Assembly (NCBI GenBank): GCA_017644005.1
Contig: JAEPMJ010000001.1
Span: 806,001-870,000, forward strand
DNA length: 64,000 nt
Source: Rhizobiaceae bacterium
GTDB lineage: Bacteria; Pseudomonadota; Alphaproteobacteria; Rhizobiales; Rhizobiaceae
Direction: 5' to 3'
Shown here: in pieces, positions 8,940-16,843 of the stretch
Position numbering within the stretch: position 1 is the stretch's first letter
How the letters are laid out: each line of letters begins with the position of its first letter
Position numbers and translations under genes: made by a program
The notes under the pieces: model-generated
Told to the model about the DNA's origin: nothing
The model's database searches: none
The model's input: the letters and a program-made list of their open reading frames with translations, nothing else

Positions 8940-9016
8940 ATTCGCTCATCGGCCAATGGACAAGCCGGGCACCAGCACTTAACTCATAGTGCTGGCGAAC
9001 AGGAAAGGGCTGCGCG

Positions 9017-9469
9017 ATGGCAATGGACATGTCCGGAGAAGAGCGGATCGCTGCACCTATAGGCAGGGTTTGGGAAGCACTCAACGACCCTGACATTCTG
9101 AAAGCCTGCATTCCAGGCTGCGAGAGCCTGGACAAGAAGTCCGACACCGAATTTGCAGCCGTTGTCTCGGTGAAACTCGGACCTATCAAGGCCAAGTTCA
9201 ACGGCGAGGTCGAACTCCAGAACCTCAACCCGCCGCACTCCTATACGATCGCCGGCGAAGGCAAGGGCGGCATAGCCGGATTTGCCAAAGGCGGGGCCGA
9301 TGTCAGCCTGACGGAAGACGGACCGGACGCAACGATCCTGACCTACAAGGCGAAAGCCGATGTCGGCGGCAAGATCGCCCAGCTCGGCAGCAGGTTGATC
9401 CAGTCGAGCTCGAAGAAACTCGCCGGCGAGTTTTTTTCTTCATTCAACGAGACCGTCAGCACCAGCTGA
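9017..9469 (+). CDS. CoxG-like SRPBCC-family protein
   Basis: A 150-residue protein of the CO dehydrogenase subunit G (CoxG) family in the SRPBCC/START-like superfamily. It begins MDMSGEERIAAPIGRVWEAL and continues CIPGCESLDK, VKLGPIKAKFNGEVEL and GKGGIAGFAKGGADVSL, the usual order of CoxG. In carboxydotrophs CoxG helps anchor CO dehydrogenase to the membrane, but many relatives lie alone, as here: no coxM, coxS or coxL gene is in the window. The start is set by an AGGAAAGGG site 8 bases ahead. It ends 8 bases short of the convergent PaaG-like gene. The ligand of the hydrophobic pocket is unknown. Confidence 0.88.
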   Translation: MAMDMSGEERIAAPIGRVWEALNDPDILKACIPGCESLDKKSDTEFAAVVSVKLGPIKAKFNGEVELQNLNPPHSYTIAGEGKGGIAGFAKGGADVSLTEDGPDATILTYKAKADVGGKIAQLGSRLIQSSSKKLAGEFFSSFNETVSTS

Positions 9470-9477
9470 GACGGCAA

Positions 9478-10266
9478 CTACCTGCCGCGGAAGTTCGCCT
9501 TGCGTTTCTCGCGAAAGGCGGCGACGCCCTCGCGATAGTCATCTGAATAGCCGGCCTCGCGCTGCAGCTCGCGTTCGAGATCGAGCTGTGCATCCAGCGA
9601 ATTCGAGGATGCCGCCTGGATTGCTTTCTTGGCCAGCGCGTAGGCCGCGGTCGGCCCATTTGCGAGCTGGACCGCAAGTGCTTCGGCTTCCTTCATCAGC
9701 TGGTCGTCGTCGACCACCTTCCAGATCAAGCCCCATTCGGCTGCCTTTTCCGCCGGGAGCGGCTCGGTGGTCAGCGCCAGCGCCTTGGCGCGCGCTTCGC
9801 CCAGTCGCTGGGTGAGCCACCACGTGCCGCCGGCGTCCGGGATCAGGCCGATGCGGGCAAAGATCTGGATGAAGCTTGCGGAACGAGCGGCGATGACGAT
9901 GTCGCCGGCGAGAGCGATGTTTGCGCCGGCACCGGCGGCAACGCCGTTGACGGCGCAGATGACCGGTTGGTCGAGAGCGCGCAGGCGGCGGACCAACGGG
10001 TTGTAATATTTCTCAAGCCCGGCACCCAGGTCGTATTTCTGGCTGGTGTCGGTGAAATCACGCTCGCCCAAATCCTGCCCGGCGCAGAAGCCACGACCGG
10101 CGCCAGTCAGAACGACAACACGGCATTCGCGGTTTTGCTCGATCCTGTCCAGCGCGGCAGCGAGCGCCTGATGCTGCCGTTCGTTGAACGGGTTCAAACG
10201 CTCCGGCTGATTCAGTGTCAGTACGTCGTAACCGTCGCGCTGCTCGTGAATTACCGTATCGTCCAT
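9478..10266 (-). CDS. paaG: Enoyl-CoA hydratase/isomerase, PaaG-like
   Basis: A 262-residue crotonase-fold protein, closest in pattern to PaaG, the isomerase that converts ring-1,2-epoxyphenylacetyl-CoA to oxepin-CoA. The oxyanion-hole segments are GRGFCAGQDLGER and ICAVNGVAAGAGANIALAGDIV; the PaaG-type stretch ARIGLIPDAGGTWWLTQRLGEARA with PAEKAAEWGLIWKVV follows. The ATG has a GGGGAG site, and the gene begins 24 bases after mrp in the same direction. No other phenylacetate genes are present, so a general enoyl-CoA isomerase or hydratase role remains possible; the symbol is given on similarity alone. Confidence 0.78.
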   Translation of the reverse strand: MDDTVIHEQRDGYDVLTLNQPERLNPFNERQHQALAAALDRIEQNRECRVVVLTGAGRGFCAGQDLGERDFTDTSQKYDLGAGLEKYYNPLVRRLRALDQPVICAVNGVAAGAGANIALAGDIVIAARSASFIQIFARIGLIPDAGGTWWLTQRLGEARAKALALTTEPLPAEKAAEWGLIWKVVDDDQLMKEAEALAVQLANGPTAAYALAKKAIQAASSNSLDAQLDLERELQREAGYSDDYREGVAAFREKRKANFRGR

Positions 10267-10289
10267 GCATTTTCTCCCCGGCCGGCAGC

Positions 10290-11432
10290 CTATTCGAACA
10301 CGATCGCTGGCGTTGCGGCCTCGGCCGCCGTCGATTCTTCCTTCAGCCGCACCAGAACTCGGCCGGCGATTTCCTTGTAGATTGCAGCCTGCGGGCCGTC
10401 CGGCTCAGACGCAACAACGGGTTCACCGCTGTCGGAGCGCTCGCGGATGTTCATCGTCAACGGCACCTCGCCCAGGAAAGGAACACCGAGGCGCTCGGCA
10501 TCGCGGCGCGCACCGCCATTGCCGAAGATGTCGTAGCGTGCGCCAGTGTCGGGCGCGATGAAATAGCTCATGTTCTCGACAATGCCGAGCAAGGGTACAT
10601 CGACACGGCGGAACATGTTGAGCCCCTTGCGGGCGTCGATCAGCGCCAAATCCTGTGGTGTGGAGACGATGATGGCACCAGCCAGCGGCACCTGCTGCGC
10701 CATGGTCAACTGGGCATCGCCTGTGCCGGGTGGCATGTCGACCACCAGCACGTCTATGTCACCCCAGGCAACCTCGCGCAGCATCTGGGTGAGCGCCGAC
10801 ATGACCATGGGCCCACGCCAGATCATCGGCGTTTCTTCCTCGACCAGGAAACCCATCGACATGACCTTGATGCCGTAGGCCTGCATCGGCTTCAGCACCT
10901 TGCCGTCAACCGTTTCCGGCTTGCCGCTCAGGCCAAGCAGTCGTGGCATCGAAGGCCCGTAAATATCGGCATCGAGAATGCCGACGTCGAGGCCGTTGGC
11001 TGCAAGGCCCAGCGCGATATTTACCGCGGTTGTCGATTTGCCAACACCGCCCTTGCCGGACGCGACTGCGATTATCGACTTCACGCCGGGAACGCCGCGC
11101 TTGGCCGGCTGCCGGCTCTGCTGCGGCGGCTGCTGCGGTACCGGGCGCGGCGTTGGCTGAGGTGCGCGCTCCATGCCGCCGCCCTTGCGCTCGGCGGTCA
11201 GCGCGACAACGGCACCTTCCACACCGGGCAGCGATTTGACAGCCGCTTCGGCTGCTGCGCGCAGTGGCTCCATCTCGCGCGCCTTCTCGGCTGGCACGGT
11301 TACGGAGAAGAACACCTTGGCGTCGGCAATAAAGATCTCCGAAACGAGCCCAAGCGAAACGATGTCACTTTGCATGTTCTGCCCGCGAATGCTGCGCAGC
11401 TTTTCGACGACGGCTTCCTTGGTGACGGTCAT
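10290..11432 (-). CDS. mrp: Mrp/NBP35-family P-loop ATPase, iron-sulfur cluster carrier
   Basis: A 380-residue Mrp/ApbC-type protein. Residues 1-80 form a DUF59 (MIP18-like) domain starting MTVTKEAVVEKLRSI; a Pro/Gln/Arg-rich linker follows; then the ATPase domain with the deviant Walker A ASGKGGVGKSTTAVNIAL, DADIYGPSMPRLLG, and VVDMPPGTGDAQLT. ApbC-type carriers from enterics hold a CxxC for the bridging cluster, but here the same place reads ENMSYFIAPDTGARY with no cysteine. The ATG at 11430-11432 has an AGGA site; longer frames to 11504 are rejected. It is divergent from the TetR gene at 11552, whose palindromic operator lies in the shared region. Confidence 0.93.
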   Translation of the reverse strand: MTVTKEAVVEKLRSIRGQNMQSDIVSLGLVSEIFIADAKVFFSVTVPAEKAREMEPLRAAAEAAVKSLPGVEGAVVALTAERKGGGMERAPQPTPRPVPQQPPQQSRQPAKRGVPGVKSIIAVASGKGGVGKSTTAVNIALGLAANGLDVGILDADIYGPSMPRLLGLSGKPETVDGKVLKPMQAYGIKVMSMGFLVEEETPMIWRGPMVMSALTQMLREVAWGDIDVLVVDMPPGTGDAQLTMAQQVPLAGAIIVSTPQDLALIDARKGLNMFRRVDVPLLGIVENMSYFIAPDTGARYDIFGNGGARRDAERLGVPFLGEVPLTMNIRERSDSGEPVVASEPDGPQAAIYKEIAGRVLVRLKEESTAAEAATPAIVFE

Positions 11433-11519
11433 GGTTATCCTGTCCTGTCTTCTCACAGCCAGATAGTCGCTTTTGCGCGCGAGTCCAACGCAACCGATTG
11501 GCACAGTGCGCTTGAGTTG

Positions 11520-11545
11520 AATTTAATCAATCGATCGATTAAATT
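11520..11545. promoter_or_regulatory. Palindromic operator for the CecR-like TetR regulator
   Basis: A 26-base palindrome with perfect 9-bp arms AATTTAATC and GATTAAATT around an 8-base centre that is itself palindromic except for its outer pair (24 of 26 positions symmetric). It ends 6 bases before the TetR start codon, so binding would block initiation of the downstream export operon. Its size and symmetry fit a TetR dimer site. Confidence 0.75.
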
Positions 11546-11551
11546 GCGGCG

Positions 11552-12214
11552 ATGACTGAAACCCGTGATACCGGCGGCGGCGCCACCCGGAACGCGCTCA
11601 TCCTTGCCGGGCTCGAACTCTTCGGCCGGCACGGCTTCGAGGGCGCATCGACACGTCGCATCGCCGACGCAGCGAAGGCGAATATCGGGTCGATCGCCTA
11701 TCACTTCGGCGGCAAGGACGGGCTGCGTGCTGCGTGCGCGCGTTTCGTGGTCGAAACCGTGAAATCCGTTACAGGGCCCGCCGTCGGACTTTCGGAAGCA
11801 AGGCCGCATAGCGCGGCGGATGCAGAGGAGCGGCTTGTCCACACGGTGGAGACCGTGGTGCGGTTTCTGGTGGCCGGGTCGGTCGCGCCCCGCGTCATCC
11901 AGTTTGTGCTGCGCGAGATTTCGCATCCCGGACCGGTGCTCGACATCATGTATGCCGGCGTTTTCGAGCCGGTGCATAAACGGCTTTGCCAGCTTTGGGA
12001 GCAGGCGACCGGCGAGCCGGCCGAAAGCGAAGAAACGCGCATCACAGTATTCACGCTGATCGGACAGGTCATCTACCTGCGGATCGGCCGCGAGGCAGTG
12101 ATCCGCCGTATGGACTGGCAGACAATTGGCAAGGAAGAAGCGACGAAACTGGCCGCGATTGCCGGCGGCAATGTGCGCGCCGTCATCCGATCGCGACAAG
12201 GAGCGAAGCCATGA
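11552..12214 (+). CDS. cecR: TetR-family regulator, CecR/YbiH type (DUF1956)
   Basis: A 220-residue TetR-family repressor. The N-terminal helix-turn-helix reads ALILAGLELFGRHGFEGASTRRIADAAKANIGSIAYHFGGKDGL, split here only by normal family spacing, and the C-terminal part (FVLREISHPGPVLDIMYAGVFEPVHKRLCQL) matches the DUF1956 domain of E. coli CecR. CecR precedes and represses ybhGFSR, and the order here is the same: the stop codon overlaps the start of the HlyD-type gene (ATGA), followed by ATPase and permease. The palindrome 6 bases before the start codon argues for autorepression. There is almost no room for a Shine-Dalgarno site, so translation may be weak or leaderless. The inducer is unknown; E. 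coli CecR affects tolerance to some antibiotics. Confidence 0.87.
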   Translation: MTETRDTGGGATRNALILAGLELFGRHGFEGASTRRIADAAKANIGSIAYHFGGKDGLRAACARFVVETVKSVTGPAVGLSEARPHSAADAEERLVHTVETVVRFLVAGSVAPRVIQFVLREISHPGPVLDIMYAGVFEPVHKRLCQLWEQATGEPAESEETRITVFTLIGQVIYLRIGREAVIRRMDWQTIGKEEATKLAAIAGGNVRAVIRSRQGAKP

Positions 12215-13164
12215 GCATGCTCTGTTCACTGCCGCTTGCGGCGTCCCTTCTCGCATCGTGCGGCGCCCCGGCTCCGCTTGCCGTCGGATATGTCGAAGGC
12301 GAGTTCGTGCGGCTTGCGCCGATCGAAGCGGCGGAGGTGCGCGTTATCAATGTCAGGCGTGGAGACGAGGTAGAAGCCGGTCAGCCGCTGGCGGTGCTCG
12401 AAGACACTGACGCTCAAATCGCCGTTGCGCAGGCGAACGCGGCGCTGGCGCAGGCGCAGGCGCAACTGGCAGACCTCAAACAGGGGCGGCGGCCCGAAGA
12501 GATCGCAGTTCTGGAAGCCGCACTCAGCTCCGCTCAGGCTCAAGCGGAAGAAGCGCGGCGCATTTTCGAGCGGACGCAGGATCTCTTCAAGCGTGGCATC
12601 GCAACGCAAGCCAATCTCGACAAGGCCGAAACCGCGCTCACCACGGCCAATGCCATGGTCGGTAAAGCAGAGGCCGATCTCACTGTCGCCCGACTGCCCG
12701 CGCGGGCAGAGACGATTACCGCAGCCAAGCATCAGGTGGAGCACGCGCATGCTTCGCTTGAACAGGCGCGGTGGCGCCTTTCCAAGCGCACCCTTACCGC
12801 GCCGGAGCAAGGCCGCGTCAGCGACGTGATCCGCAATCCCGGCGATCTTTCCGGGCCCTCGGCGCCGGTCATTTCGATCCTTCCCGAAGGCGCGGTAAAG
12901 CTGAAGCTTTATGTGCCGGAAGAACAGTTTGCGACCATCCAGATCGGCGACCGGCTTGCGGTATCGTGCGACGGGTGCCCCGACAGCCTCACAGCGCTGA
13001 TCAGCTATGCCTCGCCCGAGCCCGAATTCACACCGCCGGTGATCTACTCGCTGGAAACGCGGCAGAAACTCTCGCATCTGGTCGAGGCCAGACCGGAAAA
13101 TGGCGCGGCACAGCTCAAACCCGGGCAGATTGTCGATGTAAGACTGGCAAGCGGTGAGCCGTGA
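12211..13164 (+). CDS. ybhG: HlyD-family periplasmic adaptor subunit, YbhG-like
   Basis: A 317-residue membrane-fusion protein that should bridge the inner-membrane permease to an outer-membrane channel. The ATG overlaps the cecR stop codon and has AAGGAG 8 bases upstream. The start region (MSMLCSLPLAASLLASCGAP) carries a lipobox, LASC with Cys17, but lacks the usual basic residues before the hydrophobic stretch. Residues 30-65 are the first half of a lipoyl/biotinyl domain (VINVRRGDEVEAGQPLAVLED), 70-200 an Ala/Gln-rich alpha-helical hairpin (coiled coil), and 205-235 the second half (LTAPEQGRVSDVIRNPGDL), then a beta-barrel domain. The substrate is unknown. Operon order supports an ABC-type exporter rather than an RND pump. 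Confidence 0.87.
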   Translation: MSMLCSLPLAASLLASCGAPAPLAVGYVEGEFVRLAPIEAAEVRVINVRRGDEVEAGQPLAVLEDTDAQIAVAQANAALAQAQAQLADLKQGRRPEEIAVLEAALSSAQAQAEEARRIFERTQDLFKRGIATQANLDKAETALTTANAMVGKAEADLTVARLPARAETITAAKHQVEHAHASLEQARWRLSKRTLTAPEQGRVSDVIRNPGDLSGPSAPVISILPEGAVKLKLYVPEEQFATIQIGDRLAVSCDGCPDSLTALISYASPEPEFTPPVIYSLETRQKLSHLVEARPENGAAQLKPGQIVDVRLASGEP

Positions 13165-14078
13165 ACGCGATCGAAGTCCATGACCTCGTCAAGCGCTTCG
13201 GCGACCGCACCGTTGTCGACCGGGTGTCGATGACGGTGGAAACCGGCGAGATTGTAGGCTTTCTAGGCCCGAACGGTTCGGGCAAGACGACGACCATCCG
13301 CCTGATGTGCGGATTGCTCACCGCCGATGAGGGCGGCGGCACCGTGCTTGGCTATGACCTTGAGAACGATGCACTCAGGATCAAGCGCGAGGTCGGCTAC
13401 ATGACCCAGCGCTTTTCCTTCTACGAAGACCTGACAATCTCCGAAAATCTCGATTTCGTGGCGCGGCTCTACCAGCTCAAACCGCGCAAAGAGTATGTGA
13501 ACCGCACGCTTGAAGATTTGGGCCTGACATCGCGGCGAAACCAGCTTGCGGGCACACTTTCAGGCGGATGGAAGCAGCGACTGGCGCTGGCTGCCTGCAT
13601 CATGCACGAACCGAAGCTTCTGCTGCTCGACGAACCGACGGCCGGTGTCGACCCCAAGGCGCGGCGCGAGTTCTGGGACGAGATACACAGGCTTGCCGCC
13701 GGGGGACTGACCGTACTCGTGTCCACCCACTACATGGACGAGGCAGAGCGCTGCCACCGCATCAGCTACATCGCCTACGGCAAGATGATCGCGACCGGCA
13801 CGGTGGAAGACGTTGTACGCGACGCCGGGCTGACGACCTTCGTGTTGCGCGGCGCACGTCTCGGCGATGTCGCGCGTGCGCTCGCCGGGACACCGGGTGT
13901 CGATCAGGTGGCACCTTTCGGCACCACGCTGCATGTGGTCGGCTCAAACGCGGAGGCACTGGAGAAGGCACTTGAACCCTTCCGCGCACGGGACGGCGTG
14001 AGTGTGGAGCGCGGCGAAACCAGCCTCGAAGACGTGTTCATTCAGTTCATGTCCAGTTCGCAGGACAATATGCAATGA
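13161..14078 (+). CDS. ybhF: ABC exporter ATP-binding protein, YbhF-like (single domain)
   Basis: A 305-residue ABC-2-type exporter ATPase. Walker A is GPNGSGKTTTIR, the Q-loop region is MTQRFSFYEDLTI, the signature is LSGGWKQRLALA (SGGWK in place of SGGQ, common in this YbhF-type group), Walker B is [12 protein letters not shown], and the switch His is in STHYMDEAERC. It starts with GTG, overlapping the adaptor gene by 4 bases. E. coli YbhF carries two nucleotide-binding domains in one chain of about twice this length; here there is only one, so the active form should be a homodimer. Confidence 0.92.
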   Translation: MNAIEVHDLVKRFGDRTVVDRVSMTVETGEIVGFLGPNGSGKTTTIRLMCGLLTADEGGGTVLGYDLENDALRIKREVGYMTQRFSFYEDLTISENLDFVARLYQLKPRKEYVNRTLEDLGLTSRRNQLAGTLSGGWKQRLALAACIMHEPKLLLLDEPTAGVDPKARREFWDEIHRLAAGGLTVLVSTHYMDEAERCHRISYIAYGKMIATGTVEDVVRDAGLTTFVLRGARLGDVARALAGTPGVDQVAPFGTTLHVVGSNAEALEKALEPFRARDGVSVERGETSLEDVFIQFMSSSQDNMQ

Positions 14079-15205
14079 ACCGGTTCTTCTCTCTTACCCG
14101 GCTCTTTGCCCTCCTCGCCAAGGAGTTCATCCAGATGCGGCGCGACCACATCACCTTCGGCATGATGCTCGGCGTTCCGCTGGTGCAACTCGTGCTTTTC
14201 GGCTTTGCTATCAACAGCGACCCGAAACAGCTGCCGGCCGCGCTCGTGGTGCTCAGCCAGGACCAGTATACACGCGCCATGGTCTCGGCGCTCGAAACAA
14301 CCGGCTATTACCGCTTCGACCATATCGTCAACAGTGCCGAGGAAGGCGAGTTCCTGATCGCGCGCGGCGACGTGGTGTTTGTGGTGACCATTCCCTCGGA
14401 TTTCGCGCGCCGTGTAGAGCGCGGCAACAATCCGCAGATTCTGATCGAGGCAGACGCCACTGATCCTTCAGCAGCCAGCGGAGCCATCTCGACCCTAAGC
14501 ACAGTGGCGCGCAGCGCGCTCACGCGCGAGCGCGGTCTCGACGCCACCGTTGGCGACACCAGCCCGCTCGAGGTCGTGGTTCACCGGCGCTACAACCCGG
14601 AGGGCATCTCGCACTACAACATCGTGCCCGGCCTGCTTGGCGTGATCCTCCAGATGACCATGGTGATGATGACCTCCATCGCGCTGACCCGTGAAACCGA
14701 GCGCGGGACTATGGAGAACCTGCTCGCGATGCCGGCGAGCCCGTTCGAGATCATGCTCGGCAAGGTGTTGCCCTATCTTGGCGTCGGCGCGGTGCAGGTC
14801 GTGGTGGTGCTGGTCGCCGCGAAGCTGATGTTCGGCGTGCCGTTTGTCGGTTCGATTTCGCTGCTTCTCGTCGCGATCCTGCTGTTCGTTCTGGGGCTGG
14901 TGCTGCTCGGCTATTTCATCTCGACGGTCGCACGCACGCAGATGCAGGCGCTGCAGCTCACCTTCTTTTTCTTCCTGCCCTCGATCCTGCTGTCGGGGTT
15001 CATGTTTCCCTTCCGTGGCATGCCGATCTGGGCGCAGTGGATCGGCGAGATTTTCCCGCTGACGCATTTTCTGCGCGTGATCCGCGCAATCATGCTGAAG
15101 GGCGCGGAGTTTCCAGCGGTCGCCTGGGAAACCTCGATGCTGATCGTCTTCATCTTCGTTTATGCGACGATCGCGCTGGCACGCTTCCGTAGAACACTGG
15201 ACTGA
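14075..15205 (+). CDS. ABC-2-type exporter permease, YbhS/YbhR-like
   Basis: A 376-residue inner-membrane permease. One N-terminal membrane span (about residues 23-45, FGMMLGVPLVQLVLFGFAIN) is followed by a large periplasmic domain (about 46-175) and a group of five spans after residue 180, including MMTSIALTRETERGTMENLLAMP, the coupling-helix region of ABC-2 permeases. The start codon overlaps the ATPase stop (ATGA). E. coli has two such permeases, YbhS and YbhR; only one is present here, so it probably forms a homodimer with two ATPase copies. The operon ends here; the next gene starts 74 bases later and is unrelated. Confidence 0.9.
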   Translation: MNRFFSLTRLFALLAKEFIQMRRDHITFGMMLGVPLVQLVLFGFAINSDPKQLPAALVVLSQDQYTRAMVSALETTGYYRFDHIVNSAEEGEFLIARGDVVFVVTIPSDFARRVERGNNPQILIEADATDPSAASGAISTLSTVARSALTRERGLDATVGDTSPLEVVVHRRYNPEGISHYNIVPGLLGVILQMTMVMMTSIALTRETERGTMENLLAMPASPFEIMLGKVLPYLGVGAVQVVVVLVAAKLMFGVPFVGSISLLLVAILLFVLGLVLLGYFISTVARTQMQALQLTFFFFLPSILLSGFMFPFRGMPIWAQWIGEIFPLTHFLRVIRAIMLKGAEFPAVAWETSMLIVFIFVYATIALARFRRTLD

Positions 15206-15279
15206 TTTTCTTCGAGGCTATGTCGGAAATCGCTCCCGCGCTTCGTCCTTAGCCGGGAGGATCATGAAAGGAGCCCGAA

Positions 15280-15765
15280 ATGAGCAAAATCAGCACATGG
15301 ATGTGGTTCGAAACCCAGGCGGAGGAAGCTGCGCGTTTCTATGCTTCTGTTTTTCACAGTGCGCAGCTGGGCGAGATCGTGCGCGCCGCCGCCGGAGGCG
15401 AGCCCTACACGAAAGAAGGTCAGGTGATAACCGCGGAAGTGATCATCGACGGCCACAGCGTCGTTTGCCTGAATGGCGGACCGCATCCCGAGGCAAAGCC
15501 GAACGACGCCATGTCGTTCCAGATCTTGTGTATCGATCAGTCCGAGGTTGACGAATACTGGCGCAAACTCACCGCAAATGGCGGCCGCGAACTGCAGTGC
15601 GGCTGGCTGAAAGACAAGTATGGCTTTGCCTGGCAGATCGTACCCGAAGCACTGCCGCGCCTGCTCAAAGACGCCGACCCAGCGGTCGCCAAGCGCGTCA
15701 CCCAGGCGATGATGAAAATGGTGAAGCTCAACGTGGCGGAACTGGAGCAAGCAGCGCGGGATTGA
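15280..15765 (+). CDS. VOC-superfamily protein, PhnB/3-demethylubiquinone-methyltransferase-like fold
   Basis: A 161-residue member of the vicinal-oxygen-chelate fold (family sometimes mislabelled 3-demethylubiquinone-9 3-methyltransferase). It starts MSKISTWMWFETQAEEAARFY, with AAEFY-type lead, then VICLNGGP-like strand (VVCLNGGPHPE), DEYWRKLTANGGRELQCGWLKDKYGFAWQIVP. There is no methyltransferase motif, so the old product name should not be used. An AAGGAGC site precedes the ATG. It may be a small-molecule-binding or isomerase-type protein. Its neighbours, an export operon before and fdsR after, give no clear link. Confidence 0.88.
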   Translation: MSKISTWMWFETQAEEAARFYASVFHSAQLGEIVRAAAGGEPYTKEGQVITAEVIIDGHSVVCLNGGPHPEAKPNDAMSFQILCIDQSEVDEYWRKLTANGGRELQCGWLKDKYGFAWQIVPEALPRLLKDADPAVAKRVTQAMMKMVKLNVAELEQAARD

Positions 15766-15812
15766 CTGTCATTTCGATTGGCGCGAGCCGCGCACACCGC
15801 TAGGTTCGCGCC

Positions 15813-16712
15813 ATGATCGACAAGCTCGAAGTCTTCATCGCGCTGGCACGCACCGAACATTTCGGCCGCGCGGCCGAAGAGCTGGGCATCACCCAGCCAA
15901 CGCTGTCGGCGGCGATCAAACAGCTCGAGGACCAGCTCGGCGTGCTGCTTGTCAAACGCAGCTCGCGCTTTCAGGGATTGACTCCGGAGGGCGAGCAGGT
16001 GCTCGCCTGGGCGCGACGCATCGTCGGCGACGCGCATACGATGAAGGAAGAGATGCGTGCGGCGCGGCACGGGCTTTCGGGGCGATTGCGGATCGCGGCA
16101 ATTCCCACCGCACTGGCGATGATCGTCGAGCTGACAACGCCGTTCCGCGAGAAACACCCCGGGGTGAATTTCTCCGTTCTATCGCGCAACTCGGTCGAAG
16201 TGCAGACGCTGCTCGGCAATTTCGAGATCGATATCGGCGTCTCTTACCTGGACAACGAGCCGCTGGGGCGCGTTGTGTCGGTACCGCTCTATTCCGAGCG
16301 GTATCAGCTCATTACCGCGACCGGAAATCCCCTGTCGGATCGGGACAGAGTGAGCTGGGCGGAAGTGGCGGAGCTGCCGCTTTGCCTGCTGACGCCCGAC
16401 ATGCAGAACCGCCGCATCATCGACCAGCATCTGGCCGAAGCTGGCGTGACCGCGCGCCCGACTCTGGAATCCAATTCCATGATCGTGCTCTTCTCGCACA
16501 TCCGCACCGGCAAATGGTCGTCGATCATGCCGCTCAACCTGGCGGAGACATTCGGTTTCGCGGAACCGATCCGCGCCATCCCAATCGTAGAACCGGATGC
16601 CAGCCATATTGTCGGGTTGATCGCAGCGAAACGCGAGCCGCACACGCCGCTCGTCGCGGCGTTTTTGAACGAAGCTGCGGCGTTGGCAGACAAACTCGAG
16701 AAGCAGAACTGA
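15813..16712 (+). CDS. fdsR: LysR-family regulator of formate dehydrogenase
   Basis: A 299-residue LysR-type regulator. Residues 1-60 are the winged helix (MIDKLEVFIALARTEHFGRAAEELGITQPTLSAAIKQLE in family order), followed by the effector-binding domain (LRIAAIPTALAMIVELTTPF, IDIGVSYLD, LPLCLLTPDMQNRRIID). It lies directly upstream of fdsG in the same direction, as fdsR does in some Cupriavidus-type clusters, and a 23-base palindrome with LysR geometry sits between the two. The inducer is probably formate or a related signal (inference). An inverted repeat GGCGCGA/TCGCGCC brackets its ribosome-binding region just before the ATG, which may limit its translation. Confidence 0.87.
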   Translation: MIDKLEVFIALARTEHFGRAAEELGITQPTLSAAIKQLEDQLGVLLVKRSSRFQGLTPEGEQVLAWARRIVGDAHTMKEEMRAARHGLSGRLRIAAIPTALAMIVELTTPFREKHPGVNFSVLSRNSVEVQTLLGNFEIDIGVSYLDNEPLGRVVSVPLYSERYQLITATGNPLSDRDRVSWAEVAELPLCLLTPDMQNRRIIDQHLAEAGVTARPTLESNSMIVLFSHIRTGKWSSIMPLNLAETFGFAEPIRAIPIVEPDASHIVGLIAAKREPHTPLVAAFLNEAAALADKLEKQN

Positions 16713-16734
16713 CTTATTCCTGCCTTGAGTGCGA

Positions 16735-16757
16735 TTTGATAGAAAATTTCTATCAAA
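16735..16757. promoter_or_regulatory. LysR-type operator upstream of fdsG
   Basis: A perfect palindrome of 23 bases: arms TTTGATAGAAA and TTTCTATCAAA around a single A. It contains the T-N11-A pattern with dyad symmetry expected of LysR recognition sites and lies 87 bases before the fdsG start, in the normal activator position. Confidence 0.8.
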
Positions 16758-16843
16758 CGACGATTCTGCTTTATTGAATCAGCGCGTTTGTTCTGATTTC
16801 GTGATCGCTGAGCAAACCGGCCGGTTTTCAGGGAGGGCGCTGC

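Noticed and set aside
9017-9469. CoxG-like gene as evidence for CO oxidation
   Set aside because: No coxM, coxS, coxL or accessory cox genes are present; the family is broad.
9478-10266. PaaG-like gene as part of a phenylacetate pathway in this window
   Set aside because: No paaABCDE, paaK, paaZ or paaJ genes are nearby.
15280-15765. VOC protein as 3-demethylubiquinone methyltransferase
   Set aside because: It has no SAM-binding motifs; the name is a known mislabel for this fold.
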